From positions 1-47,953 of the forward strand of contig CALVEG010000015.1 of the NCBI GenBank assembly GCA_944326525.1: 47,953 nucleotides of DNA, given 5' to 3'. This stretch comes from Candidatus Gastranaerophilales bacterium. GTDB lineage: Bacteria; Cyanobacteriota; Vampirovibrionia; Gastranaerophilales; Gastranaerophilaceae. The notes under the pieces are model-generated. The model made no database searches, was not told the DNA's origin, and saw only the letters and a program-made list of their open reading frames with translations. Within the stretch, counting starts at the first letter, position 1, and each line of letters opens with the position of its first letter. Positions 15,611-23,956 of this stretch are shown one piece after another. Position numbers and translations under genes: made by a program.

Positions 15611-18091
15611 TTACTCCCTAAAACTTATATCAGCGTATGTTTTTTTAAGTTTATCGCGAACTGAGTTCATTTGTTTTTCAATAATTTCATCAGTTAAAGT
15701 TGCGTTTTCATCCTGCATTTTTATTCTGAATGCAACACTTTTGTATCCATCTTGGATATGTTCGCCCTGATAAACGTCAAAAACTTCTGAGCCTTTAAAA
15801 ATGTTTTGTTGAATCGAACCTTTTATAACCTTTTGAATTTCATCAAATGTTACGTTTTGGTTGATTACAAAAGCAATGTCGCGGCGTACTTCCGGGAATT
15901 GCGGAAGCTTTTTATATCTTGGAGTTTTTTCTTTGATAATTGAGATTACTTTGTCAAGATTCAACTTAAACAAGAATGCTTCTTGGTTTAGTTTTAATTT
16001 ATCTCTTAGTGTTGGGTGAATTTGTCCAAAATAGCAAATTGGTGTCGGGTTTTTATCCAGAAGCATTGCAACTGCTGTTTTGTACGGATGAAGAATTGCA
16101 TGAGTTTTTGCAAGTTCGGTGTTCTCAAGCGGCATTAATTTTATGCGTTTTGATATTTCTAATTCTTCAAAAAGTTTTTCCATTATGCCTTTTACGGTAT
16201 AGAAATCAACTTCGCCTGTATTCTGCCACAAAGAGTTCTGAATATTTCCGGTAATTATGCCTTCAAGTGTTTGAATTTCCTCAACACCAGAACTTTTTTC
16301 ATCTGCAGGTTTTATTTTGTAGTATGTTTTGCCGATTTCATAATTCCAGATATTTTTCTGTCCGTTATCAAAGTTGTATTTCATTACGTTTAAAACACTT
16401 GCAGCAAGTGTTTGACGAAGCATTGCATAATCTTCGCTTGCTGGGTTTTCAACATATACAGCTTTTGATTCTTCATACGGAATCATAAATTTATCGAGCA
16501 GTGGTTTCCCGATTAAAGAGCTTGTTTGAATTTCATTTAATCCGCAGGAAAGCATTACATTATGAACTTTTTTGATAACTTTTTCTTCCAGTGAAATCTC
16601 AGGAAGTTGAACTTTTTCTGGTAGAGAAGGTGAAATTTTGTCGTAACCGTTAATTCTTGCGATTTCTTCAATCAAGTCAATTTCACGGGTTACGTCGTAA
16701 GCTCGGAATGATGGAACTAAGAATTTTGCGGCAATTTCGTTTCCGCCAAGTTTTTTAAATCCGAGATTTTCTAAGATATTTATGCATCTTTCAGCGGAGA
16801 TTTCTACTCCGAGAATTCTTTTAATTTGACTGTATCTTAATGTGATTTCAATTGGGTCAAGTTTGTTTTTGCCTGTTTCCACAACTCCTTCGATTTTAGC
16901 ATCTGCTAATTCTGCCATAAGTTGCATTGCGCGCATCAGGGCCGGTTTAACAGCTTCAATATCAACTCCTCTTTCAAATCTTGAGCAGGCTTCACTTTTG
17001 TAACCTACACTGTGAGAACTTTTTCTGTTACTTGTAGGAGTAAAGTACGCTGCTTCAAGTGCTATTGCGGTTGTGTTGTCATCAATTTCGGAATTCTCGC
17101 CTCCGAAAACTCCGGCCAAACATACGCCTTTTTCTTTATCTGCAATTAAAACGCTGTCGTGTGTAAGAGTTCTTTCAACTCCGTCAAGTGTTACGATTTT
17201 TTCTCCCTCAACTGCTCTTCTGACACAAAGATATCCGTCAAGTTTATTAAGGTCAAATGCGTGAAATGGAGTGCCGTATTCAAGCATTACGTAGTTTGTA
17301 ATATCTACAACGTTATTTATTGCGCGAACACCTGATGCAATTAATCTTTTTTGCATCCAATCCGGTGACGGTTTGATTTTAATGTCTTTCAAAACTCCGA
17401 TTGAATAGTATTTGCAAACATCATCGTCTTTTATTTCGACTTTGAATTTGTCGGTTGTAAGATCTCTTGTACATTCAATTTTATTTATTTTAAGAGGTTT
17501 GTTAAAAATTGCGCTTAATTCTCTTGCAACACCGATAACAGACATTTGATCTCCTCTGTTTGCTGTCGGGGCAACATCAAGAACATAATCTTTTTCAAAG
17601 CCTAAAACATCTTCAACATTTGCGCCAATTTTAACATCTGGGAAAATTCTGTTAAGAATTAGAATACCGTCTTCTTCCTGATAGCCTCTTTCTGAAACTC
17701 CGAGTTCATCATCGGAACAAAGCATACCTTGAGATTCAACACCTCTGATAACTGCAGGTGTAAGTGTAAACATTTCACCGGTTTTTCTGTCAAGAACCTG
17801 ACTTCCAACGCTTGCGTACGGAACAATTTGACCTTCTTTAATATTTTGTGCTCCGCATACAACCGTCTTTAATCCTGAACCTGTGTTAACAGTTACAAGA
17901 TGAAGGTGGTCAGAATTCGGATGATTGTCAATTTTTTCAATTTTTACTGTTTTGATATTTGTAAATTTCGGCTTAACTTCTTCAACAGCTTCTACTTCTA
18001 ATCCGCTCATTGTAAGTTCGTGTGCTATCTGTTCGACTTCTTTATCTGATAAGTCAACGAATTCATTTAACCAGTTTAATGATACCTGCAT
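15611..18091 (-). CDS. pheT: phenylalanine--tRNA ligase beta subunit
   Basis: PheT forms the (alpha-beta)2 enzyme that charges tRNA-Phe and edits misactivated tyrosine. The 826 residues show, in order, the N-terminal MQVSLNWLNEFVDL, an EMAP/tRNA-binding domain (NHPNSDHLHLVTVN, about 56-69), the B3/B4 editing domain (GVRAINNVVDITNYVMLEYG, about 255-274), B5, and a C-terminal ferredoxin-fold anticodon-binding domain (KLPQFPEVRRDIAFVI). pheS is not adjacent; it must be elsewhere. The ribosome binding site GAGGGA precedes the ATG. Confidence 0.97.
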   Translation of the reverse strand: MQVSLNWLNEFVDLSDKEVEQIAHELTMSGLEVEAVEEVKPKFTNIKTVKIEKIDNHPNSDHLHLVTVNTGSGLKTVVCGAQNIKEGQIVPYASVGSQVLDRKTGEMFTLTPAVIRGVESQGMLCSDDELGVSERGYQEEDGILILNRIFPDVKIGANVEDVLGFEKDYVLDVAPTANRGDQMSVIGVARELSAIFNKPLKINKIECTRDLTTDKFKVEIKDDDVCKYYSIGVLKDIKIKPSPDWMQKRLIASGVRAINNVVDITNYVMLEYGTPFHAFDLNKLDGYLCVRRAVEGEKIVTLDGVERTLTHDSVLIADKEKGVCLAGVFGGENSEIDDNTTAIALEAAYFTPTSNRKSSHSVGYKSEACSRFERGVDIEAVKPALMRAMQLMAELADAKIEGVVETGKNKLDPIEITLRYSQIKRILGVEISAERCINILENLGFKKLGGNEIAAKFLVPSFRAYDVTREIDLIEEIARINGYDKISPSLPEKVQLPEISLEEKVIKKVHNVMLSCGLNEIQTSSLIGKPLLDKFMIPYEESKAVYVENPASEDYAMLRQTLAASVLNVMKYNFDNGQKNIWNYEIGKTYYKIKPADEKSSGVEEIQTLEGIITGNIQNSLWQNTGEVDFYTVKGIMEKLFEELEISKRIKLMPLENTELAKTHAILHPYKTAVAMLLDKNPTPICYFGQIHPTLRDKLKLNQEAFLFKLNLDKVISIIKEKTPRYKKLPQFPEVRRDIAFVINQNVTFDEIQKVIKGSIQQNIFKGSEVFDVYQGEHIQDGYKSVAFRIKMQDENATLTDEIIEKQMNSVRDKLKKTYADISFRE

Positions 18092-18143
18092 TTTTCTTTA
18101 TTCCCTCTTTTAATTTTAAAAAATTTATCCTTATACCCAAAAT

Positions 18144-18170
18144 CTTATACCAAAAGAATGCAATTGTAAA
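18144..18170 (-). promoter_or_regulatory. promoter of pheT
   Basis: On the minus strand TTTACA (18170-18165), 15 bases, and an extended -10 TGG-TATAAG (18149-18144) give a plausible promoter about 50 bases before pheT. The 240-base pheT-fusA interval holds this and the fusA promoter and no gene. Confidence 0.55.
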
Positions 18171-18245
18171 ATATAATTATTAAATTAACTGTTTTAATTA
18201 ACCAGATAAAAATATTTTTAATGTTACGACAGGTTAATAGAATTC

Positions 18246-18273
18246 TTGCCAACAATCATGTTTGTGAGATAAT
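18246..18273 (+). promoter_or_regulatory. promoter of fusA
   Basis: TTGCCA (18246-18251), a 16-base spacer and GATAAT (18268-18273), with TGA just before it as an extended -10. A six-codon ATG...TAG frame starts at 18278 in the leader but has no ribosome binding site. Confidence 0.55.
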
Positions 18274-18333
18274 TTTAATGAAGCTAAATATAAAATAGCA
18301 GAAGTACACAATATATAAAAAGGAAAAACTAAA

Positions 18334-20421
18334 ATGGCAAGAAAAACTCCATTGGAAAAAATCAGAAACATTGGTATTGCCGCTCACATTGATGCCGGCA
18401 AAACCACGACTACAGAGCGTATCTTGTTCTATACCGGTAAAACTCACAAAATCGGTGAAGTTCACGACGGTGCAGCCGTTACCGACTTTATGGAACAGGA
18501 ACGTGAAAGAGGTATTACCATTCAATCCGCTGCCGTAACAGCAGAATGGAAAGGACATCAGATTAACATTATCGACACCCCCGGCCACGTTGACTTCACA
18601 ATTGAAGTTGAACGTTCACTCCGTGTATTGGACGGTGTTGTTGCAGTATTCTGTGCAGTCGGCGGTGTTCAGTCACAGTCTGAAACTGTTTGGAGACAGG
18701 CTAACCGTTACGAAGTTCCGAGAATGGTTTTCGTTAACAAAATGGATAGAACAGGTGCAGATTTCTACAGAGTTGTTGATCAAATTAAGACAAGACTTGG
18801 TGCAAATGCTGTTCCTATTCAGCTTCCGATTGGTGCTGAAGATAAATTTACAGGTCTTGTTGATCTTATGACAATGAAGGCTGAAATTTATACAAACGAC
18901 CTTGGTACAGACATCAGAGAAGAAGATATTCCGGCTGAATTGCAAGAAAAAGCTAAAGAATACAGAGATGCAATGGTTGAAGCTATCGCATCGGAAGATG
19001 ATGTTTTGATGGAAAAATTCTTTGAAGATCCAGAATCAATTACAATTGATGAATTAAGAGCAGGATTGAGAAAAGCTGTTTGCGAAAACAAAATAGTTCC
19101 TGTATGCTGCGGAACTGCTTTCAAAAACAAAGGTGTTCAGCTTCTTCTTGACAACGTAGTATATTACATGCCATCACCGGTTGATGTAAAAGCTATTGAA
19201 GGTGAACTTGAAGACGGAACTAAAACTGAAAGACATTCTTCAGACTCAGAACCTTTCTCAGCATTGGCATTCAAAGTTATGACAGACCCTTATGTCGGCC
19301 GTTTGACTTTCTTAAGAGTTTATTCAGGCGTAATTACAGCCGGATCTTATGTTCTAAATGCTACAAACGGCAAAAAAGAACGTATAGCAAGATTGGTTCG
19401 TATGTACGCTGATCAAAGACTTGAAGAACAAGAAGTTTACGCAGGTGATATTTGCGCAGCTGTAGGTTTGAAAGATACTACAACAGGTGATACTTTGTGT
19501 GATGAAAAAGCACCTATCATCTTAGAAAGAATGACTTTCCCGGAACCGGTTATTTCAGTTGCGATTGAACCGAAAACTAAAGCTGACCAAGACAAAATGG
19601 GTATCGCTCTTCAGAAACTTGCTGAAGAAGATCCGTCATTCAGAGTTAAATCTGATACTGAAACAGGTCAGACAATTATTTCAGGTATGGGCGAACTTCA
19701 CCTTGATATTATCGTAGACCGTATGTTGAGAGAATTCAAAGTTGAAGCAAACATCGGTAAACCACAAGTTGCATATCGTGAAACTATCCGTGGAACTGCT
19801 GATCAAGATTCAAAATTCATCCGTCAGTCAGGTGGTAAAGGTCAGTACGGACACGTTAAAGTTAAAATCTCTCCGGCTGATGAAAATGCTGGATTTGTAT
19901 TTGAAAACAAAATCGTTGGTGGTGCAATTCCTAGAGAATACATTGAACCTGCAAGAAAAGGTATGGAAGAAGCTCTTGAAGGCGGTATTTTAGCAGGATT
20001 CCCAATGATCGACGTTAAAGTTGAACTTTACGATGGAAGTTACCACGAAGTCGACTCTTCTGAAATGGCATTTAAAATCGCTGGTTCTATGGCGATTAAA
20101 GAAGGTTGCCGCAAAGCTCAGCCTTGCATCTTGGAACCGATGATGAAAGTTGAAATCGAAATTCCTGAAGAATTCACAGGTACAATTATCGGTGATATTT
20201 CAAGAAGAAGAGGACGTGTTGAAGGTCAGGAACCTCAGGGCAATACAGGAAACGTTATCGTAAGATCAATCGTTCCGCTTGCAAACATGTTCGGTTACGC
20301 TACTGACTTGAGATCTAATACTCAAGGCCGTGGAACTTTCTCTATGGAATTTGATCATTATGAACAGGTTCCTGCGAATATCGAAAAAGAAATTATCGAA
20401 AAATCAGGCCAGAAAGCTTAG
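18334..20421 (+). CDS. fusA: elongation factor G
   Basis: EF-G drives GTP-dependent translocation and, with RRF, ribosome recycling. The 695 residues carry the G1 loop [14 protein letters not shown] (about residues 17-30), the switch [10 protein letters not shown] region (about 82-89), NKMD (about 136-139) and the domain IV-V landmarks [13 protein letters not shown]. It is monocistronic here, unlinked to rpsL, rpsG and tuf that accompany it in many bacteria. AAAAGG is the ribosome binding site. Confidence 0.98.
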   Translation: MARKTPLEKIRNIGIAAHIDAGKTTTTERILFYTGKTHKIGEVHDGAAVTDFMEQERERGITIQSAAVTAEWKGHQINIIDTPGHVDFTIEVERSLRVLDGVVAVFCAVGGVQSQSETVWRQANRYEVPRMVFVNKMDRTGADFYRVVDQIKTRLGANAVPIQLPIGAEDKFTGLVDLMTMKAEIYTNDLGTDIREEDIPAELQEKAKEYRDAMVEAIASEDDVLMEKFFEDPESITIDELRAGLRKAVCENKIVPVCCGTAFKNKGVQLLLDNVVYYMPSPVDVKAIEGELEDGTKTERHSSDSEPFSALAFKVMTDPYVGRLTFLRVYSGVITAGSYVLNATNGKKERIARLVRMYADQRLEEQEVYAGDICAAVGLKDTTTGDTLCDEKAPIILERMTFPEPVISVAIEPKTKADQDKMGIALQKLAEEDPSFRVKSDTETGQTIISGMGELHLDIIVDRMLREFKVEANIGKPQVAYRETIRGTADQDSKFIRQSGGKGQYGHVKVKISPADENAGFVFENKIVGGAIPREYIEPARKGMEEALEGGILAGFPMIDVKVELYDGSYHEVDSSEMAFKIAGSMAIKEGCRKAQPCILEPMMKVEIEIPEEFTGTIIGDISRRRGRVEGQEPQGNTGNVIVRSIVPLANMFGYATDLRSNTQGRGTFSMEFDHYEQVPANIEKEIIEKSGQKA

Positions 20422-20441
20422 TTTTAGATAAGTTAAATATT

Positions 20442-20472
20442 AAAAAGACCGTCTTAACAAGGCGGTCTTTTT
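20442..20472 (+). terminator. terminator after fusA
   Basis: AAAAAGACCGTCTT pairs with AGGCGGTCTTTTT around AACA, giving a 9-bp core stem followed by a T-run. Confidence 0.9.
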
Positions 20473-20483
20473 TAATCTATATA

Positions 20484-20518
20484 AAAAATGAACTTCCAAA
20501 TTTCAGAAGTTCATTTTT
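20484..20518 (-). terminator. terminator of the small tagged gene
   Basis: AAAAATGAACTTC (20484-20496) is complementary to GAAGTTCATTTTT (20506-20518). On the minus strand the A-run at the left becomes a U-run after the stem, fitting the end of the gene at 20530-20826. It may act in both directions. Confidence 0.75.
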
Positions 20519-20529
20519 GAGTTTTTTTT

Positions 20530-20826
20530 TTAGTTTTTAGGAATGAATGAAGAAATTACTTTATTTGCTTTACTAAATAAAGTTTCTTTTTGGTTGTTCT
20601 CTTCAACAAATTCGATTCCTAAATCTGTGAGGCTTGACTTAACCGGAGATGTCGCACTTGTGTGGGGCATAATTTCGATTTTGTCAGAATGAAAACTTGC
20701 TGTTACTTGGTTGTCTTTTACTATTTTGGAAACTTTGTTGTAAAGATAACTTACATTCTTGTTATTTCCGTTTGCGGAAATTGAAATTTTACCTTTGAAT
20801 GATGGGGCAATTGGTTGAATTTTCAT
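20530..20826 (-). CDS. small protein with N-terminal PSFKG tag
   Basis: No known family. The 98 residues start MKIQPIAPSFKGKISISANG. The N-terminal pattern, a short hydrophobic stretch then PSFKG, recalls N-termini I associate with gut Melainabacteria proteins (from memory, not searched). The middle has IEIMPHTSATSP and the end FIPKN; no signal peptide or membrane segment is evident. AAAGGA precedes the ATG. A promoter (TTGTAG, 15 bases, TGT-TACAAT) lies at 20931-20905. Confidence 0.75.
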   Translation of the reverse strand: MKIQPIAPSFKGKISISANGNNKNVSYLYNKVSKIVKDNQVTASFHSDKIEIMPHTSATSPVKSSLTDLGIEFVEENNQKETLFSKANKVISSFIPKN

Positions 20827-20904
20827 TGTTTTATCCTTTCTTTTTATGTCAATTTTAGCAAGAAAAATATTTTTTTTAAATCTTTTGGTATATCTTAAAA
20901 ATAT

Positions 20905-20931
20905 ATTGTAACATATATTATTTTTCTACAA
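20905..20931 (-). promoter_or_regulatory. promoter of the small tagged gene
   Basis: Minus-strand TTGTAG (20931-20926), a 15-base spacer and TACAAT (20910-20905) preceded by TGT as an extended -10. Confidence 0.45.
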
Positions 20932-21059
20932 AAAATTTTATAAAATTTTTCAAAAATTTTTGTAAAATTTAATAGCCCAAAACTTTGGCAGAGTGATAGT
21001 TTTAGCCAAAGCAAAAACGTAAAATTTTGTAAAAATTACGACAAATGTAATACTAAAGA
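20932..21059. other. AT-rich non-coding stretch with two hairpins
   Basis: The gap between the tagged gene and the R3H gene has no supported ORF in this part. It contains runs of A and T with local inverted symmetry (20931-20980), a perfect 7-bp stem CTTTGGC / GCCAAAG (20983-20989 and 21005-21011), and CGTAA / TTACG (21018-21022 and 21036-21040). A small RNA cannot be excluded. Confidence 0.35.
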
Positions 21060-21090
21060 TTGAAGATTTTTTTACAAAAAGTGGTATAAT
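21060..21090 (+). promoter_or_regulatory. promoter of the R3H ATPase gene
   Basis: A consensus TATAAT (21085-21090) with an extended -10 TGG, and a weak TTGAAG (21060-21065) at 19 bases. The start of transcription is predicted near 21097. Confidence 0.65.
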
Positions 21091-21103
21091 ATAAATAGGA
21101 GAG

Positions 21104-21187
21104 ATGAAAAATAAAAAAACAAAAATAAAAACGCCAATAACATCAATTTTGTATATCAGCACTATTGAAAGGCATATATATGAGTAA
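21104..21187 (+). CDS. 27-codon upstream ORF overlapping the R3H gene
   Basis: ATG at 21104 opens a lysine-rich frame (MKNKKTKIKT..., ending ERHIYE) that stops at TAA 21185-21187, inside the R3H gene start (ATG 21180, arrangement ATGAGTAA). AGGAG at 21097-21101 is only two bases from the ATG, so initiation may be poor. It could be a leader peptide coupling or limiting translation of the ATPase, or a chance frame. Confidence 0.4.
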   Translation: MKNKKTKIKTPITSILYISTIERHIYE

Positions 21188-22832
21188 TCTGCAATTACAA
21201 AACGACTTGGACAGACTGTTAGAAGTTTTACCTGAAAAGGTAAGGAGGCTGGTTAACTATGAGCAGATGGAAGATGTTATTGAAATAGTTTTGGATATCG
21301 GGCGAACGCCTGAGATAAGACATTCTAGCGGAAAGATTGAATATTTAGGGTCAGATTTTGTGACTGATGATGATATAAATTACATCACTTCTCACATTCA
21401 GGAATTTACATCTGACAACAGATCAGGAATCCCAGGGACTTTACACAGAATAAGTGCTATAAGAAACCGTCAGGGAAAAGTTATCGGATTAACCTGCAGA
21501 ATTGGACGAGTTGTAACAGGAACGATTGCTTGTATCAAAGATATTTGTATGATGAATAAAAGCATTTTGTTTTTAGGTCGTCCGGGGGTTGGTAAGACTA
21601 CAAAATTAAGAGAAATTTCAAGGCTTGTAGCAGATGAACTTGGAAAAAGAGTTGTAGTTGTTGATACTTCAAATGAAATTGCAGGGGATGGAGATACTCC
21701 GCATCCGGCAATAGGTCATGCAAGACGTATGCAGGTTAGACAGCCTGAATTTCAAAAAGATATTATGATAGAAGCGGTTGAAAATCACACACCGGAAGTT
21801 ATCGTTGTCGATGAAATCGGAACGGAAGCAGAAGCACAAGCTGCCCGTACGATCGCAGAGCGCGGTGTTATGTTGATTGCAACCGCTCACGGTAATTCAT
21901 TAGAAAGTTTGATTAAAAACCCGACATTATCAGATTTGGTCGGTGGAATTCAATCAGTAACATTAGGTGATGATGAAGCAAGAAGAAGGGCTTCTCAAAA
22001 GACGGTTTTAGAAAGAGAAAAACAGCCGACTTTTGATATTGTAATTGAAATTCTTGACAGAAATACTCTTGCGGTTTACAAAAATACTGCAGAGGCAGTT
22101 GATTATATTTTAAGAGGGTGGCCGATTCGTCCTGAGATTAGAAAAGTCGACAAGGTTTATGATGCTCAGCCGCAAGGTGAAGTTCAAAATTCGCAAGAGC
22201 AGGTGGAATCTAATCCTATTTCCGAAATTAAGGAAGAAATTTCTAAACTTGATAACAAAGCTTTGAAAGATCCAACGGATAGCTTGAAGTTTAGTTTTTC
22301 AAGACAAAAATACGTAAATGACGTTAAGAAATTCAAAAAAATATATTTATACGCTGTATCGAGAAGTATTGTTGAAAAAATTATTGAACGCTTAGACTTA
22401 AACGCAGAGATTACAAGGAATTTGGATGATGCGGATATTGTGATTGCACACAAAAATTTTGCAAAAGGCGGAGCCAAAATTTTAAGCACGGCAAACGATT
22501 ATCGACTTCAAATTTTCTATATAAAAACAAATTCAATGGCGCAAATTCAAAAAGTTTTGAAAGAGGCTTTGGATATAACAGAAACTTCTGAAACTTTGTG
22601 CGGGTATTATGATGACGCTGAACGAGCTTTGGATGAAGCAAAAGCTGCAATAAACAAGATTTTAGCAGGTGCTGAGCATGTTGAATTAACTCCGCAAAAT
22701 CAGCATATAAGAAAGCTTCAGCACGAACTTGTTGAACAGCATAATCTTGAAAGTAAATCCGTCGGAGAAGGTGAACAAAGACATTTGAGAATTGTCGGCG
22801 GAAAAGATTTTGATAATAAAAAAATAATCTAA
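21180..22832 (+). CDS. Ycf45-like AAA ATPase with C-terminal R3H domain
   Basis: The 550-residue protein has an N-terminal SpoIIIAA/Ycf45-type ATPase domain: Walker A GRPGVGKTT (about residues 133-141), Walker B VIVVDEIG (about 207-214) and the ATAHGNSL segment. The C-terminal ~50 residues include IRKLQHELVEQHNL, an R3H (RxxxH) single-stranded nucleic-acid-binding domain. This architecture is typical of cyanobacteria and plastids (Ycf45) and of some Firmicutes; its presence supports a cyanobacterial affiliation. The cellular role is unclear. A TTG at 21165 would add five residues, but AAAGG at 21168-21172 fits ATG 21180. Confidence 0.9.
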   Translation: MSNLQLQNDLDRLLEVLPEKVRRLVNYEQMEDVIEIVLDIGRTPEIRHSSGKIEYLGSDFVTDDDINYITSHIQEFTSDNRSGIPGTLHRISAIRNRQGKVIGLTCRIGRVVTGTIACIKDICMMNKSILFLGRPGVGKTTKLREISRLVADELGKRVVVVDTSNEIAGDGDTPHPAIGHARRMQVRQPEFQKDIMIEAVENHTPEVIVVDEIGTEAEAQAARTIAERGVMLIATAHGNSLESLIKNPTLSDLVGGIQSVTLGDDEARRRASQKTVLEREKQPTFDIVIEILDRNTLAVYKNTAEAVDYILRGWPIRPEIRKVDKVYDAQPQGEVQNSQEQVESNPISEIKEEISKLDNKALKDPTDSLKFSFSRQKYVNDVKKFKKIYLYAVSRSIVEKIIERLDLNAEITRNLDDADIVIAHKNFAKGGAKILSTANDYRLQIFYIKTNSMAQIQKVLKEALDITETSETLCGYYDDAERALDEAKAAINKILAGAEHVELTPQNQHIRKLQHELVEQHNLESKSVGEGEQRHLRIVGGKDFDNKKII

Positions 22833-22879
22833 GTAAAAACAAATAGCAAAAAACAGTTTTTTGAGGGTTTAATGGAGAT

Positions 22880-23644
22880 ATGAATATTACATTAAGCCCT
22901 CAATCGTTTTCAAATTACGAAAACAATTATAAAAAAAATCCGTCATTTACATCTAATTATCAAGTGCTTAATAAAAGACGGCCTTATTGTACATATTTTT
23001 TTAGAGAGGATTTGCAATGGGGTAATTTTGTAAGATATCTGAATTTAAGATTTAAAGATGCAGACAAAGTTAATATTTATAATGCAGCATGTTCTGATGG
23101 AACTGAAAGTTATACTCTTATAATGAGCCTGATAAAACATTTGGGAAAAGAAAAAGCTAAAAAGTTTTTTCCTATAAAGGGGTTTGACTTAAATCAACGA
23201 CAGGTTAATACGGCAAAAAGCGGTGAAATACCACTACTTCCCGGAATTTATTATTTATGTGATTTGTTTTCCATAAAGTTTCATACATTGTTTAATGATA
23301 AAAAATTTTTGAATTATGTAACTTTAAAAAATGGTAAAAAAGGGGTAAAGTTTAAAGATGATTTAAAAAGCCTTGTTGAGTTCCGTCAGGCAAATATTTT
23401 TGATGAAATTGCTAAAAAAAAGAAAAATGAAGAAAATTGTGTTTTTTTCTGCAGAAATATGTGGATGTATCTTAAGGAGGATGAGCAAGAAAAATTAGCA
23501 AAAATGTTATCAGAAGTTTGCGGCCACAATTCTATTGTTGTTTTGGGTAATTATGATTTAAGTGCAGCACATGCGCACAGTTTGCTTTTGAAAAACGGAT
23601 TTGAAGAAACTTATATTGACAATGTTTATGAAAAAATGGTTTAA
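22880..23644 (+). CDS. CheR-like SAM-dependent methyltransferase
   Basis: CheR methylates glutamates of chemoreceptors using SAM. The 254 residues contain the CheR order of motifs: YFFREDLQWGNF (about residues 34-45), the SAM loop NAACSDGTESYTL (about 57-73), GFDLNQRQVNTAKSGEIP (about 99-116), FRQANIFD and CVFFCRNMWMYL (about 188-199, compare FCRNVLIYF). The N-terminal 30 residues (MNITLSPQSFSNYENNYKKN, then PSFTS) are not part of CheR and resemble the tag of the 20826 protein. No chemoreceptor, cheA or flagellar gene is near, so the substrate may be different. Confidence 0.85.
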   Translation: MNITLSPQSFSNYENNYKKNPSFTSNYQVLNKRRPYCTYFFREDLQWGNFVRYLNLRFKDADKVNIYNAACSDGTESYTLIMSLIKHLGKEKAKKFFPIKGFDLNQRQVNTAKSGEIPLLPGIYYLCDLFSIKFHTLFNDKKFLNYVTLKNGKKGVKFKDDLKSLVEFRQANIFDEIAKKKKNEENCVFFCRNMWMYLKEDEQEKLAKMLSEVCGHNSIVVLGNYDLSAAHAHSLLLKNGFEETYIDNVYEKMV

Positions 23645-23667
23645 TCTAAAAATAGGAGAGTCTAAAA

Positions 23668-23928
23668 ATGAATAATATAGAAATTTATACTTCAAGTTCA
23701 TGTCCATATTGTGTTAAAGCAAAAAAGCTTCTTCAGACTTTGAAATTAGAATATAATGAACACAATGTTGATGATGATTTTGATAAAATGTGCGAAGAAT
23801 TATCTTCAAAATACAACAAAACAGTTCAAACTGTTCCGCAGATAATTATAAATGGCAATTATGTCGGAGGATATACTGATCTTGAGGCTTTGTATAAGAG
23901 CGGAAAATTAAAAGAAATTTTAAATTAA
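23668..23928 (+). CDS. grxC: glutaredoxin
   Basis: Glutaredoxins reduce disulfides and mixed glutathione disulfides. The 86 residues have the active site CPYC (C12, C15), the cis-proline TVPQI (about residues 53-57) and GGYTDLEAL, normal for the GrxC group. AGGAG lies before the ATG. Whether this organism makes glutathione cannot be told from here. Convergent with glcD, 28 bases away. Confidence 0.95.
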   Translation: MNNIEIYTSSSCPYCVKAKKLLQTLKLEYNEHNVDDDFDKMCEELSSKYNKTVQTVPQIIINGNYVGGYTDLEALYKSGKLKEILN

Positions 23929-23956
23929 CTTTTTGTTTAAAAGACCGTTTTTATAT

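Noticed and set aside
18278..18298. Six-codon ATG...TAG frame in the fusA leader
   Set aside because: No ribosome binding site and too short to distinguish from chance.
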